This document shows positions 10,830-21,245 of a stretch of DNA of 64,000 nt, one piece after another. The stretch is from the NCBI RefSeq assembly GCF_010093595.1, contig NW_022985450.1:386774-450773 (forward strand). Direction: 5' to 3'. A program made the translations under genes and the position numbers. How positions within the stretch are numbered: the first letter of the stretch is position 1; every line of letters starts with the position of its first letter. Under the pieces are notes generated by a model that had not been told where the DNA came from, made no database searches, and saw only the letters and a program-made list of their open reading frames with translations. The DNA comes from Mytilinidion resinicola. Lineage: Eukaryota > Ascomycota > Dothideomycetes > Mytilinidiales > Mytilinidiaceae.

Positions 10830-13740
10830 CTACCGTATTGTTGTGTGTCTTGTTTTGTTTAATAGACTGAGCTTCTGGTACCAGGGCTTCTTTTTTCCAG
10901 TCCTTTTAGCCAAAGCAACTAGTTCATCCCATCTCTCTCCGTCAAAGAATTTGTCAGTCACCCTCATCAGCTCGTTGCATTTCCCTGTCTTGCAATGCCG
11001 GTGTTGACATACGGCCCCATGCAGAATCATCTCTTTCAGTAAGTCATACAATAGTCTCCCAGGCCACAGCCACCCAAATCTCTCGGCTGTATTCAGAAAA
11101 TTGGCCCAGACGGAGCCAAGGGGTGGGCCTAATATGTGATTTGGATTCGCTCCATGTCGGAGCAGGACAGACACCACTTCCAAGGAGGGGTAGTGGCGTT
11201 GGGATATGATTGGGAAACATAAAGCTGCGGCTAGGAGTGATGCGCGTTGTATTGGTGTGAAGGATGTTTTCTGTTGGTCGAACTTGAGCAGCACGTATCT
11301 CTCGAGTCTTTGCGAGGCGGCCAGTTCCAGGAATGAGTAAACCCCCCAGGACTCCCATACAGCCCATCTACCTGCCGACCTGAACTTAGATAGGACCTTG
11401 TGTAACCCTTCTATGAGCTGTTTGAGATCAATTGAAGAGGTACTCGCGCGTATTTCGACTTCTCTAGCGTTGGCGAAGAAAAGGCTGATCAAGCTTTTGA
11501 ATGGCTTATTGGTTTCAGTGTCCATTGTCGTAATCTGAGCGAGCAGAGTTTTGCAGATAGCAATATTTGCGTCAAATGTGGTGCCAGCCCAGCTTGACAG
11601 GAGCGTCTGCATATCCTTGCTCATGAGGAAGTCCTTCACAGTTCTGTGCAAGAAATCTACTCGCTTCACGTCGTCTCGCTTTAGAAACGGCAGCTCTAGC
11701 TCTTCGTCCGCAGTAATCTCCAGAAGTCCTTTGCATCTTCCGTTGAGCCTCTTTTGTATCTCAGTCGTCCTAAAATGAAGTTCTGCAGAGCTTTCGGGTA
11801 TTTGTTCCATCTTCAGTGCAAAGTCGGGATCCTCTTCCTCCATATCGAGAAACCAGTAGATTTTTGGGGCCAAAGGCTCGGTCGTTGCAATGGCGACTTG
11901 AAATGCCCGTGCAGTTTGAGCCTGATAGATGCTGTCAAGTGAGGTGAATATGTGCATGAAGAAGGCCTCCAGATCGCTAGGAAATTGTCTAAGACGTCGT
12001 TGGAGGTCTATGATCCTGTCGGAGTTTTGAAGCCCTTCCACTAGCGAACGTACTACTAGGAATACCCACAGAAACACTCCCTGAGCTTTATCGACTACTT
12101 CTCGTGCGATTTCTTCGCCCCGGGGGTCCCTTTCAATTAGTTTCTGGAACTCGGGACGTTGCACAAGATTGGTATGAACATAAGTTCGAATATCGTCGCG
12201 GTTCACATCTTGTAGGTAGACTTTGCGTATCGGATCAGCGCCAAAAGCTTCCTCGAAGACATTCCAAGGTCTGCTAGAAGCGCAGATCTTGACATTTGAC
12301 GAATTCACTAAGCTCTTGAGGACAGTGATGAGATCTTGGTGGTCGCCTTCATACTCATCCAGGCCGTCAATGAAGAAGCAAAATTTCGTGGATGAGATTC
12401 GGTGTTCTTTAAGCCGCCGGAAAGCCCCCAGAAGCTCTTGACGGGTCCATGGAATGTTTGTCTCACTTTCTATTGCCCTAGTCGCTTCTCTAGCCCCCCA
12501 GAGTTGGGAAGCTGGACCGTCGTGAAGAGTGTCTTCTTCCCAGCGCGACGGAAATATCTTAGGGACAAGATCTGGGTGCTTCCTGAGTACCTGATACAAT
12601 AAGGACTGTAACAAGCCTTCTTGTGATTTCTGCAAGTCGGTCCCAGCGATCCAAAAGAAGAAGCTCGCCATAGCTAATTCTTTCGTTCCAGACCACAAAC
12701 GGAGATTGGCTGTGGTTTCGCGATCATCCACCAAATATTTCATCAACGTGCTTTTACCAGACCCCGGCTTGCCACTGATCCAAAATATGGCATCGTCATC
12801 AGCTTGGAGCCAAGGAATGAAATAGGTCGAGGCAATCCACCGAAATGTCTCTGGATGGGCATCCGCAATTTTTGAGTGTCGAAATCTCATTGTTGGGAAA
12901 CAAAGACTTCTTAATATGATCAGAGATGATACGGTTTTGTTGCCCCTCTCCTCGATTTCTAAGAGCTTTGAGGCCTCTACAGTAATGTCGAGTGGTTCCG
13001 GAGGATGGGTACAGCTGGCTGATATCGAAGAATGTTCTGGAGTGGTGTTATCTTTCATTTTCTTGCGTGTCTTTATGGGATTTTGTCCCTGGGGCTGGTG
13101 TGCAAGCTCCGCTGCCAGACGAGAAAATGTGGTAGTGATCTCGAGTTTCATATCAGCGATGTAGGAGGCCAAATCGGTTCCGGTTCATCTATTCTCGCTC
13201 TGCAAAAGGCGTATTGCGGTGAGAATTGACGATTGCTGATTTCTGAAGTCATAATAATGCTTTAGAGGTTTTGAGACTTGAGTAGATGGAAGCATACTGC
13301 AACATAGCTTGGGTCTGCCTCGTGAGCTGAAGTGAAAGTTGCGATTTGTAGGTTTCCAGTTTCTTTTTCATCGCTTCAATCTTGGACTGCTTCCATACAC
13401 TGGCCAACGCAGTAGTAAAGCTCGCCCATTTCCTGTGAGTCCCCGTAGCCTTCAGACTGTGGAGAGCGGCTACCAATTGGTCTCCAGCTGCCTTACATTG
13501 CTGTGCCAGAGACTTGAGCTCATCATCCATAGGATACCCGGCCGAATTCGTCGATGGTGTTGAGGTCAGACGCGCACAGAGTGTTTGAAGTCCGGTCGCG
13601 ATCGTGATCATCTCTTGTGTCTCTTCGGATACGCCATTGATGGATCGATATATCGCGGTGGATTGCGAGAAAAGCTTTGAGGTGAAATCGACAAATTGTA
13701 TGATGTTAGCAGCCAGGCCAAGGACCGCAAGAGATTCCAT
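10830..13740 (-). CDS. NACHT NLR-like (STAND) protein, interrupted by an in-frame TGA
   Basis: Exon 1 is 13740-13298 (from MESLAVLGLAANIIQF). A 55-bp intron 13297-13243 (GTATGC..TTCAG) joins exon 2 in phase, reading AMLQ-NQQSSIL..LLQSENR. TGA at 13187-13185 then stops the frame after 166 residues. The same frame resumes directly (TGTDLASYIADMKLE) and runs 780 codons to 10830. N-terminal part: the helical domain common in fungal NLRs (FVDFTSKLFSQSTAIY). Exon 2: an ETFRWI linker, NACHT Walker A GKPGSGKST and Walker B FFIDGLDEYEGD, a sensor region (ICASSRPW), then a winged-helix-like region with VDFLHRTVKDFL. The C-terminus has only one ankyrin-like piece (VSVLLRHGANPN), so the usual long repeat array is missing. 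Such proteins sense non-self or pathogens in fungi. It is either a recent pseudogene or translation restarts at the ATG at 13151. CGA-to-TGA would explain the stop. Confidence 0.8.
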
Positions 13741-14452
13741 GGTGCGGAGCGAGTTGCAGAGGATGGATGAGCGAGATTGTTGGAGACGGATAAGTTGAGC
13801 AGCTGCCTGAGATGTCGACAAGGCTGAAGGTCTAGCCTTGGCCAGCCTCTATTAATTGGCTGAGATGTCTACGAAGCTGAATTTCCAGCCTGTCTGCCCT
13901 GCGCGATGTGCGGCTGTGTGCATGCATTTGCGCCCCTGTTGTCTGCATTGGACGTGCCAGTTTCAATTGGGGGATCACTGCGAAGGTGTCTTCCTCCATC
14001 TGCGAAAACATTTCGGACTCTGTGATGGAAGACTAGGTAGGAAGCTTGCCACGCTCGCATAAGGCGATGGCAAGGACGCGGATGTAGCTTAGATGGGGCA
14101 GGTTTTACCGAAAGTGAGGTTGTGAGATGGCCAAATAATGGCTTGGCATGAATACCAAACCCAAAGAGGCTCAGAAAGCTGTAGCCCAGACATCTCCGAT
14201 CGCTCAATCAAGCACATCGTGAAGTCAGGATGATGTCCTGTGCCACTCACACTTGTATTCCAACTCAGAACGGACGCTTAGTAGTCTAAACACTTTTGAT
14301 AGCATTCAAGATAAAGATACAGACAAACACCATCCCAAACCGATACCCAGAAGAAGGAAATGTGTCTATATCGATACACCAACTACCTTCAGTCCATCTC
14401 ATCCTCCCAGTTTTCCTCCATCCACCAATCCTATCTCTTGTGCCAAATAGAC
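13741..14452. other. Intergenic between NLR-like gene and wbp1
   Basis: Promoter side of the NLR-like gene and 3' side of wbp1. Open frames on both strands are short and without features. I see nothing else in it. Confidence 0.5.
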
Positions 14453-16001
14453 TTACTGCGTCTTCTTCACCCCCTTCTCAACCCCCTCGCTATACAGCCA
14501 CAACGCCACAAACGCAACCCACCCAGCCACCGTGACCCAGATGCCCCCGACCCATACCCACGCGGCGCTGATGTTCCAGCTCCGCGGCCACTCATCGTGG
14601 GCGAAATGCCTGACGGTGACCTGACGCTTCTCATCCACGGACGTCAGGAACGGCCGCTTGTAGTTTACGCGGAAATTGAAAATGCCGTGCTGATCTGGCA
14701 AGACGAAGGAAGTGCCGAAGATAGTGCTGTTGGCGGTTTGCGCTAGCGGGGTGAGGGAGAGGCGGTGGAAAGGGGAGAGCATGCTGAACTCGAGCTGGAC
14801 GTCGTCGGTGGCGGGTGGCGTGAAGGGGGAGAGGTGGGTGGAGGTGTATTCGGAGAGTTCGATTGTGAATGACTGCGTGAATCGTTAATACTAGTGACTG
14901 GAAGGGATGGGGATAGCAGGAGAGAGGGAGACATACCACATCCGTCTTAATACGATAGATACCCGGATTATGCTCCGGCACACCCACAGCGCTCTCATTC
15001 ACATTCTTCTTCCCCTCATTCAGATAATGCTGCAGCCGTCCCACCTTCAGCACACCAGTCTCCTTGAACGTCCACTCAGACACCTTCGCCGCAAACGCAC
15101 GATTAGCCGTGGTCGTCTGCTCCTTTCCACCCACAGCGCCGACCTTAGCATCGAACCACTCGTTCTGCAGCATCTCCGTGCTACCAACCACCGTGAAGCG
15201 AGCCGAATTCCGCGCCTGCATCGCCGACACAAGCGACAGCTGCTCGCCGACCGCGAACGGGTCTTCCACGATCTCGGCCTCGTCCTTCGGGTTGTAGCTG
15301 TATGCGGAGCTCCCCGCGCGCAGAATCGGCGCGAGATGCGGCGTCGCGTTCCCAAGACCTTGTCCGACAGCGCGGGGGACGGCAATCGTGCCGTCGACCT
15401 CGAAGTAGTTCTTCACGTCCGCACGCAGCGCCTTCGGGGCGGGAACCAGGAGCACATCGTGCTTCTCGCCCGCCGAGACGGTGTCGTAGTTGAAGTGGTC
15501 GACGACGAGGGTGTTGCGATCGGAGGGTAGGTGGATGTCGAGTTCGAGGAGCAGCGAGACGATAGCGCTCGGGGTGGGGTGGTCGGCGGAGAGGGTGAGC
15601 AGGACGTTGCCGTCCTTCTTGAGGAACTCGAGGAGGAGCTTCGGGGTGAGGGCCGGTCCGAGGCCTTTTGTCTTGGGCGGGAAGAGGATGAGGTGGTCGT
15701 AGGCGCGTTCGCCGTGCTTGAAGATGGAGAGTTTGTCGTTTTTGGGGGACTCGAAGGAGAGGGTGTAGCCGCGGCCTAAAGAACCGTATCATGAGAACTA
15801 CTCAGATATAAAGAGAGAAGGGATTGAATTGAGGAAATGTTGGAAATGTGAACACCCACCTCGCAAGTCATCCCAGAATTCCGAATACTTGTCCTTCTCC
15901 GCCAGCTCTTCCAGCACTACTAGCAACCTACTCCCGCTCGAACTCAATGCCTGCACCGCTCCCAGCAGCGCCAGCACTAGGAAAGAAAAAAGCCAGCGCA
16001 T
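14453..16001 (-). CDS. wbp1: Oligosaccharyltransferase 48 kDa subunit (Wbp1/DDOST)
   Basis: Exons 16001-15860, 15775-14937 and 14872-14453 give 466 residues, close to yeast Wbp1 (430) and human DDOST (456). Introns are 84 bp (15859-15776, GTGGGT..TTTAG) and 64 bp (14936-14873, GTATGT..CGCAG), both in phase. It is a non-catalytic ER subunit of the OST complex, which moves the dolichol-linked glycan to Asn of nascent proteins. Seen: a signal peptide (MRWLFSFLVLALLGAVQAL), then the family N-terminal GIFT-like domain (LLVVLEE.., YDHLILFPPKTKGLGP), a luminal beta-rich part, one C-terminal membrane helix (AAWVWVGGIWVTVAGWVAF) and a short cytosolic tail ending KKTQ. That matches the dilysine ER retrieval signal expected for this subunit. 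It is divergently transcribed from the complex I subunit gene 268 bp away. Confidence 0.95.
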
Positions 16002-16269
16002 GGTGCCTGTCGTATGTCGTGTCGTGTTTCTTGTTGCTATCCAGCCTGAAGCGGGAGACGTATGCATAGACGTAGCTCCATTCCGCCAAGCCCTCTCCCA
16101 GAATCCCCGAGCTCTCGCCGACCCACTTCACCCAACTCCCAACCTCAAACCCTCACCTCCAACCGCCTCCCCAAGCTCGCCACAACCTCAATTCCCCCGC
16201 GGAACCCCCCAATCGCACGCCGGTGCCCCCGCCTAACCACCTACTCTCTCTTCGCCGCGCGAACCCGCA
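16002..16269. promoter_or_regulatory. Shared divergent promoter, wbp1 and complex I subunit
   Basis: A 268-bp gap between the start codons of two divergently transcribed housekeeping genes. The right half is C-rich on the plus strand (CCCAACTCCCAACC, CCCCCAATCG). No TATA box is seen on either strand, as is usual for housekeeping pairs. No specific factor site is claimed. Confidence 0.55.
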
Positions 16270-16584
16270 ATGTCGACCGCCGGCCCCTACTTCTTCAAAC
16301 AGCCGCTCCGCTACATGCGCTGGGCCGCCCACGAAAAACCCGCCATCTTCTACTCGCTCATCGTCGGCTCGCTGGGGCCCGTCAGCATGGTGACGGTGCC
16401 GCCGGTTCGGAGGTACTTTGGGGATGAGGACAGGCCGAAGATACCGCTGACGTATCCGAGTATGTATATCAGTTTTGCCAAAGCGCGGGAAGATTGGAGT
16501 TGGGTGGGATGTGAGATGATGGGGCTAATGGTGCGTGTAGTACCGAAGGGACCGCGGCAGATTCCGGAGGGGTACGATGATTAG
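16270..16584 (+). CDS. NADH-ubiquinone oxidoreductase 9.5 kDa subunit
   Basis: Exons 16270-16459 and 16541-16584 are joined across an 81-bp intron (GTATGT..GTGTAG, branch CTAAT) in phase 1, giving 77 residues. The match is to the fungal complex I 9.5 kDa accessory subunit: FFKQPLRYMRWAAHEKPAIF, then one membrane helix (YSLIVGSLGPVSMVTV), PPVRRYFGDEDRP and IPLTYPIPKGPR..EGYDD at the end. It is a small single-pass protein of the mitochondrial inner membrane arm of complex I. Without splicing the reading frame gains 26 residues of intron translation, so the unspliced frame should not be used. It pairs head to head with wbp1. Confidence 0.88.
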   Translation: MSTAGPYFFKQPLRYMRWAAHEKPAIFYSLIVGSLGPVSMVTVPPVRRYFGDEDRPKIPLTYPSMYISFAKAREDWSWVGCEMMGLMVRVVPKGPRQIPEGYDD

Positions 16585-17091
16585 ATGCTGAGGGGGTGTG
16601 GGAGGGCGGAGGGCGATTGATATCACGCGGAGGGAGCACTGAGCGAGTGTTTGATGGAGGGAGAGGAGGATTGACTACTGTATAAACATTGCCGAGTCGG
16701 GCGACGGCTTGGTCTGAGCTTGAATGCATCCACTTCCACCCCAAAACATCGAAAACCCAAGGAAATAGACAGTTGAGTGGGACACCAATATCAAATTAGG
16801 TCCTTTTGAACGCCGATGGCTGAGGGCCGTCAAAGCCTGATTAGCAGTGACAAAACCAAGGAAAGACAGAACTGGGGGGGAGGTCAAATATCAAGGTTGG
16901 GGCTTTTGATCGCTGTTAACACTTGATAGACACCGGATTGAGCTCAGGTGTCCTGGAAGTCGCCCAATGTCGCCCAAATCCGAGCCAACAGTAAATGAGA
17001 CCAAGCAGAACAGAGAGAATTTCAACACAAACACGGTGAATGCTGAAAGGTGAGAATGCTTGCTGACGGGCCAGCTCCAAGCATTCCTCCC
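16585..17091. other. Intergenic, convergent 3' ends
   Basis: 3' flanks of two convergent genes. It contains the partly repeated pieces CAATATCAAATTAGG..CTTTTGAACGCC (about 16789-16816) and AATATCAAGGTTGGGGCTTTTGATCGC (about 16887-16913), two diverged copies about 100 bp apart. No gene is seen. Confidence 0.45.
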
Positions 17092-18428
17092 CTACTCCCT
17101 GACTCTCTTGTTGTCCGCATTAGCCTCCAAGTCCTCATCCCAGTCGATCTCATTCTCGTCATTCTCATGAGTCTCATCCCTCACTCTCTTCTGCCCCAAG
17201 ATGGGTCCCTTCTTTACCCACGGAAAGTCGGCCTTGTCCACGACGGTGCACGTCAGCCACGGAACCTTGAACTTCCCCGTATCCAACGCACTCTCGCTCT
17301 CCAACAGCCCACTCTTGGCAACACTCCCCTTGACCACCTCTTTCAGCTCCAGCAGATGATTTTCAAACACATTCTGCCCCTTCTTCGTCATCGGGAAGTT
17401 CCTGAAGAACGGCGCAATCGTCTGCCGGCTGAGATACTTGTCTCCCGCCTCGCTCAACTGCTTGTACAGCGCATACCCGCCATCCTTAGCGCGGAAGGTC
17501 TTGTCCTGGATGATCTGCTGCATCAGCCACTGCCGGAACAGACACACGGCCATCCACATCATGATATCCGCGGCGTAGGTGTCGCGCTTCACTGGGGCCG
17601 CATTGGGCGGGTGGGTGATGCCACCGGGGTACATCACCCCCATCTGCAGCTCGAGCGCGCGACGCTGGCGACTGAGGTGGTCGGCGTGCTTCAGACACAC
17701 CCGCTTGACGTCCTTCCCCAGCGCGCTCTTCTGCGCCGAGGAGAACTCGTTCCAGCGGCCCACAAGATGGACAACCGCTTCCTTGAAGATGATCTCGGAC
17801 GTGATGCGCACGGCCAGATCGACCCACTCGAGCGGGTTGTTGGCGATGGAGCGGAAGAGCACCTGGCCCTGCTTGATGAGCGCGAGGTCGATGTTCTTCG
17901 ACACCGCGGCGACGGAGCCAAGGTACTCGGCGACTTCGATCAGGCCGATGGCGTCCTCGAGCGCGGACTGGATGCCCACGTCGTTGAGGGTCAGCTCCTG
18001 CCCGTAGAAGGTGCCGATGATGCCCGTGTAGTACTCGAAGTACTTGGTCGGGACCTTGCCGTTCTCGTTTAGCGGGATCATGGTGCCGTAGGAGGGGTTC
18101 TGGATTAGCTGGCCCATGGTGTCGAGTTCCTGTGCGTATGCTGTGTCAGATTCTTTTCCGAGAGCTTCTGGTTCTGCTTTGGGGGACTGCTTACGCGTGC
18201 AACTAGTCTACCAACGCTGTTCCCATTGACGCCGACGCCGCGAAGCTCGATGCGCCAGCGGATCGTTACGCCCTGCTGCTTGGCGCGCTGGCAGAGCACC
18301 GCCGCGAACTCATGCGTCAGGATGCTAGCGAAGCGCTTCGAGTGGCGGGCGAGAACGCTGGAGTGCAGCGGCAGGACCTTGTCGTAGGCTAGCACGAGCT
18401 GGACGTCCGGAGCTGGGTCCATGCTCAT
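17092..18428 (-). CDS. BTB-like domain protein (uncharacterised)
   Basis: Exons 18428-18195 and 18129-17092 are separated by a 65-bp intron (GTAAGC..GCACAG), phase 0, giving 423 residues. The N-terminus (DVQLVLAYDKVLPLHSSVLARHSKRFASIL) has the BTB/POZ order: a strand, then LPLHSSVLARHS as the dimer helix region. The rest is a long helical domain without a named match, including AVCLFRQWLMQQIIQ and FFRNFPMTKKG. The tail is acidic then basic (ENEIDWDEDLEAN, NKRVRE). The start MSMDPAPDVQ is the first ATG of the frame. Fungal genomes hold many such BTB proteins of unknown role. There is no Cul3-binding or Kelch region to suggest a ligase adaptor. Confidence 0.8.
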
Positions 18429-20233
18429 GATGGCGGTTGGCTGGCGTTGTTGTGTTTGGAAGAGAGGGGGTTGGAAGGAGGATGAAAGGGGTGAGGTGCG
18501 TTGTGAGGTAGGTTGAGAGGAAACACGGAGGGTCTGTGCGATGTTTATGTAGGTTGGCAGGTGTGAGGAAGACTTCGCGTCTTATGACGCTAACGCGTTT
18601 GCACGCGACGTTTCTTCACCAGATCACGGGCAAGGTGTCTTCAGAAAGGTCAGGTGGCTGAAATGGGAGGACTGAGGATGTGAAGTTCTGCGAGACGAAG
18701 TCGCATGAGGTGAAACGAAGTTGATGGTAGTAAGCTGGCCTCGTAGGAGTATACGTAGTTGGTTTGGGTTGAAGCCATGCGCTTTGTTGTTGACGTGAGA
18801 GAGCGAGGTTGTGTTGTTTACATGGTGAGTTGAAGCTCTCAAGGCCGCACCGCTCCCTAACTTTCCCAGCTTGCAGGGTTCGGCTTAAACTTCTGGAGAC
18901 GTACGAGAAGGATAAGAAGAGGCACTCGAATGCAGCCGTGATTTCGCATGCTACTGATGTGGACGCTGTACTAGACCATAAAGTGGAGATTTCTTTTGAT
19001 GTTGTGAGAAGCATGAACGGGAGCCAGTCCGTCCGATCTGGAGTCAATTTCGGCGAGTTATTGATACAGTCTCTAAATTAGGCCGTGGGAACTAGTGACA
19101 CGTCACACGTACAAACGGCAGCTGTGAAATGGCACGCGCAAGAGATCACTAGTGAGGTCCTCTCCTAAGGCCTTAAATATCATTTAATTTTGAGTGGTCA
19201 ATAACGTATCTAGCAGCTTTATGCAGTGGTCACCCTGGTGGGTGTGCTATGCGTTGCCAGCGCCGAGGGTTCGATTCCCAAGGTTGTTGGACCGTGAATC
19301 ATGTATTTGCACTCGATAAGAGGCTGCATGGTTTTCGGAGTGGAGGCGGACCGATCCTGAAGTAGTTAATCAATGGGGTCCGCCATGACGGTCAGGCTGG
19401 GGGCCGTCTGAAATGTAAGTCTTAGTTTGTTTTTTTGGGTGTAAGCTCTTTTTTTTCCTTCCAACCCTACTTTGGGTTGGGACGGAAAGGTTCCGATGAC
19501 AGAATTATGATTCCCCGATATGGTCACCGATTAAGGTGAATCCCCACAACGTCAAATGCGCTTCTGGTAGCAGTGCTACCTACGTAGGCTATAAGATTTT
19601 TCTTTTTGGCTGGTCAGGAAAACGGGACAGCAGACGAAGGCTTTCGAATCGGGCTGGAAGATTTAGGGAGATATTGATGCGGCAAGAAGTATGAAGTGGA
19701 GCCAGTCCGTACGACTCAGTGTTGCAGTGGGAGTGGCGCATGCGGATTCGGGAGCAGGAGTTGCATATATCGAGATGGTCTAGACTTGATGCTTTATATT
19801 CCCTAAGCGGATGCTTGATGTTTTGGCAGCCACGCGATACAGGTTTCTCGTGGAGTTCTTTCAGAGTCAAGGAGACGTCCCAAGCCGCTGAGGAGCAATC
19901 AGCAGAGAGTGACTTTGACGTTACGTTTTCAGAGTTTCCAAACCTCTTGCAGGACTTTGCCGTGTTTTGAACTTCGTCAGCGTTCTTCTCACTATGATCT
20001 GATCTGTCGATTTTCGCGACGAGAAACCCATGAAACATGTGAAGAGAACGATGCTCCGTGCGAGCCAACACGTTCGCCCTCGGATTGAAAAGCACACGAT
20101 GACGCTATCTCAAGGCTTCTAACACACTACAAGAATTTCAAGCGAGATATCATATGTGAAACAGCGTAATCATTGTCGAGATTATGTTAAAAAAAATGGT
20201 TCTCTACTCCGGAACCTTCCTTGACCTTTCCAT
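18429..20233. other. Intergenic with a SINE candidate
   Basis: Promoter of the BTB-like gene, then a tRNA-like SINE candidate (19213-19456, separate entry). The minus frame 20095-19589 (non-ATG 5' end; first ATG about 20 codons in) has no recognised family and no splice signals; I treat it as chance. The minus frame 19047-18616 is likewise unsupported. Confidence 0.45.
19213..19456 (+). mobile_element. tRNA-Gly-derived SINE candidate
   Basis: The head looks like a tRNA with pol III signals: a perfect B box GGTTCGATTCC at 19268-19278, and an A-box-like TATGCAGTGGT at 19220-19230, at tRNA spacing. Between them is a hairpin GCG-TTGCCAG-CGC (19251-19263) whose seven-base loop reads anticodon GCC (Gly). 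The acceptor stem does not close, so it is not a working tRNA. A non-tRNA body of about 170 bp follows, ending in T runs (19430-19436 and 19449-19456) that could stop pol III. The family would be a short interspersed element moved by LINE enzymes. The left end is set by tRNA geometry and target duplications were not found. Confidence 0.55.
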
Positions 20234-20554
20234 TCATCCAAACCAATCATTCCGGTCCCATCGTGACCCCTCCGATGAGATTCCTTGATGATGCGGATAG
20301 CTTACCGCACCATTTTTACGCTTCCATGGCACATCTACGTGTAACAAAAATTAGCAGCGGTTCATTCCCAGTATTCGAGTAGGAGATTAAGAAGGCTTAC
20401 GAAAACAAATATGTTCTTTCATCCACGTATATCCCTTCATCATCCAAGTTTTCGGTGGCCGGGCGCGGCTTTGCGTTGGCTTCGGGTTCTCTCCCGTGGA
20501 AGGAAACGGGGCGCGAGGCTGGGAGGGCGAGGACATGTTGCTACCCATGGTCAT
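20234..20554 (-). CDS. Small two-exon protein, unknown function
   Basis: Exons 20554-20401 and 20334-20234 around a 66-bp intron (20400-20335: donor GTAAGC, branch GCTAAT, acceptor ACGTAG), phase 1, give 84 residues. Neither exon alone makes a noticeable ORF. The protein starts MTMGSNMSSPSQPRAPFP, has a Pro/Ser/Arg-rich N-half, then KTWMMKGYTWMKEHICFH, WKRKNGA and a C-terminus ending SRWDRNDWFG. The mix of Trp, Met and basic residues with an aromatic C-terminal end looks like a constrained small protein rather than noise. A second GTAAGC (20305-20300) is read through as coding in this model. The family is not recognised. Confidence 0.6.
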
Positions 20555-21245
20555 ATCCTATTGCTCGTGAATGATGTGTAAGACGGTAAAACAATGGGAA
20601 TGTATGTATTCTATATCTAGCCACTCTAGGCTGTGCTGAAAGTCTTCTGCCTAGATAGAACTAGTTAGCCTTGCGTATATTGCACTTTGTGGTAATGTCT
20701 ACTCAGCCACCTTGGACCATGTCGCCAGTTCCGGATCGAGGACAGCACCTTGGCAAGCCAAGCACAACTCTGAACATTGGGTGTGACACAGCCCTCTGAG
20801 CTTCTTGAAGTGTGTGGTGGGAGAAGCCAGGATGTGTGGATAGGCGCTCCGTCTTTCGTGGTCAAGAGAGTTAGCGTGAAGTCTCACGTGACGATCACGG
20901 GATTTTGAGCTTGAACCTTAAGTAGGGTTTACGGAGGTACCGTTGCTATTTAAACTCTTATATGTCCTGTTTAGTACTTGAGCGTTCTTATGTACGAAAT
21001 TAAGAGTTGGCCGACAGTATCGTTCCTCTCGCCCATAACCCCTCTTGTAAAGGTGTGAATTTGATGAGCTTGACTTCTTCAATTTGGTCCGATTGTGCTG
21101 AAATCTAGCCTAGGCGCGTATATTCACACACATCTAGGTGCTTTTAGCGTTTTTGGCTGCGAGGCGATTACCGTTGCAGTTGCAATGTGCAGATGGAGGT
21201 TTTGTGCAGATAGAGTCACAGCCTCGCGAGCCAGCTATTCGGTCA
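20555..21245. other. Intergenic
   Basis: Upstream flank of the small gene and 3' flank of the next gene. Frames are short and unsupported. Nothing notable is seen. Confidence 0.45.
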
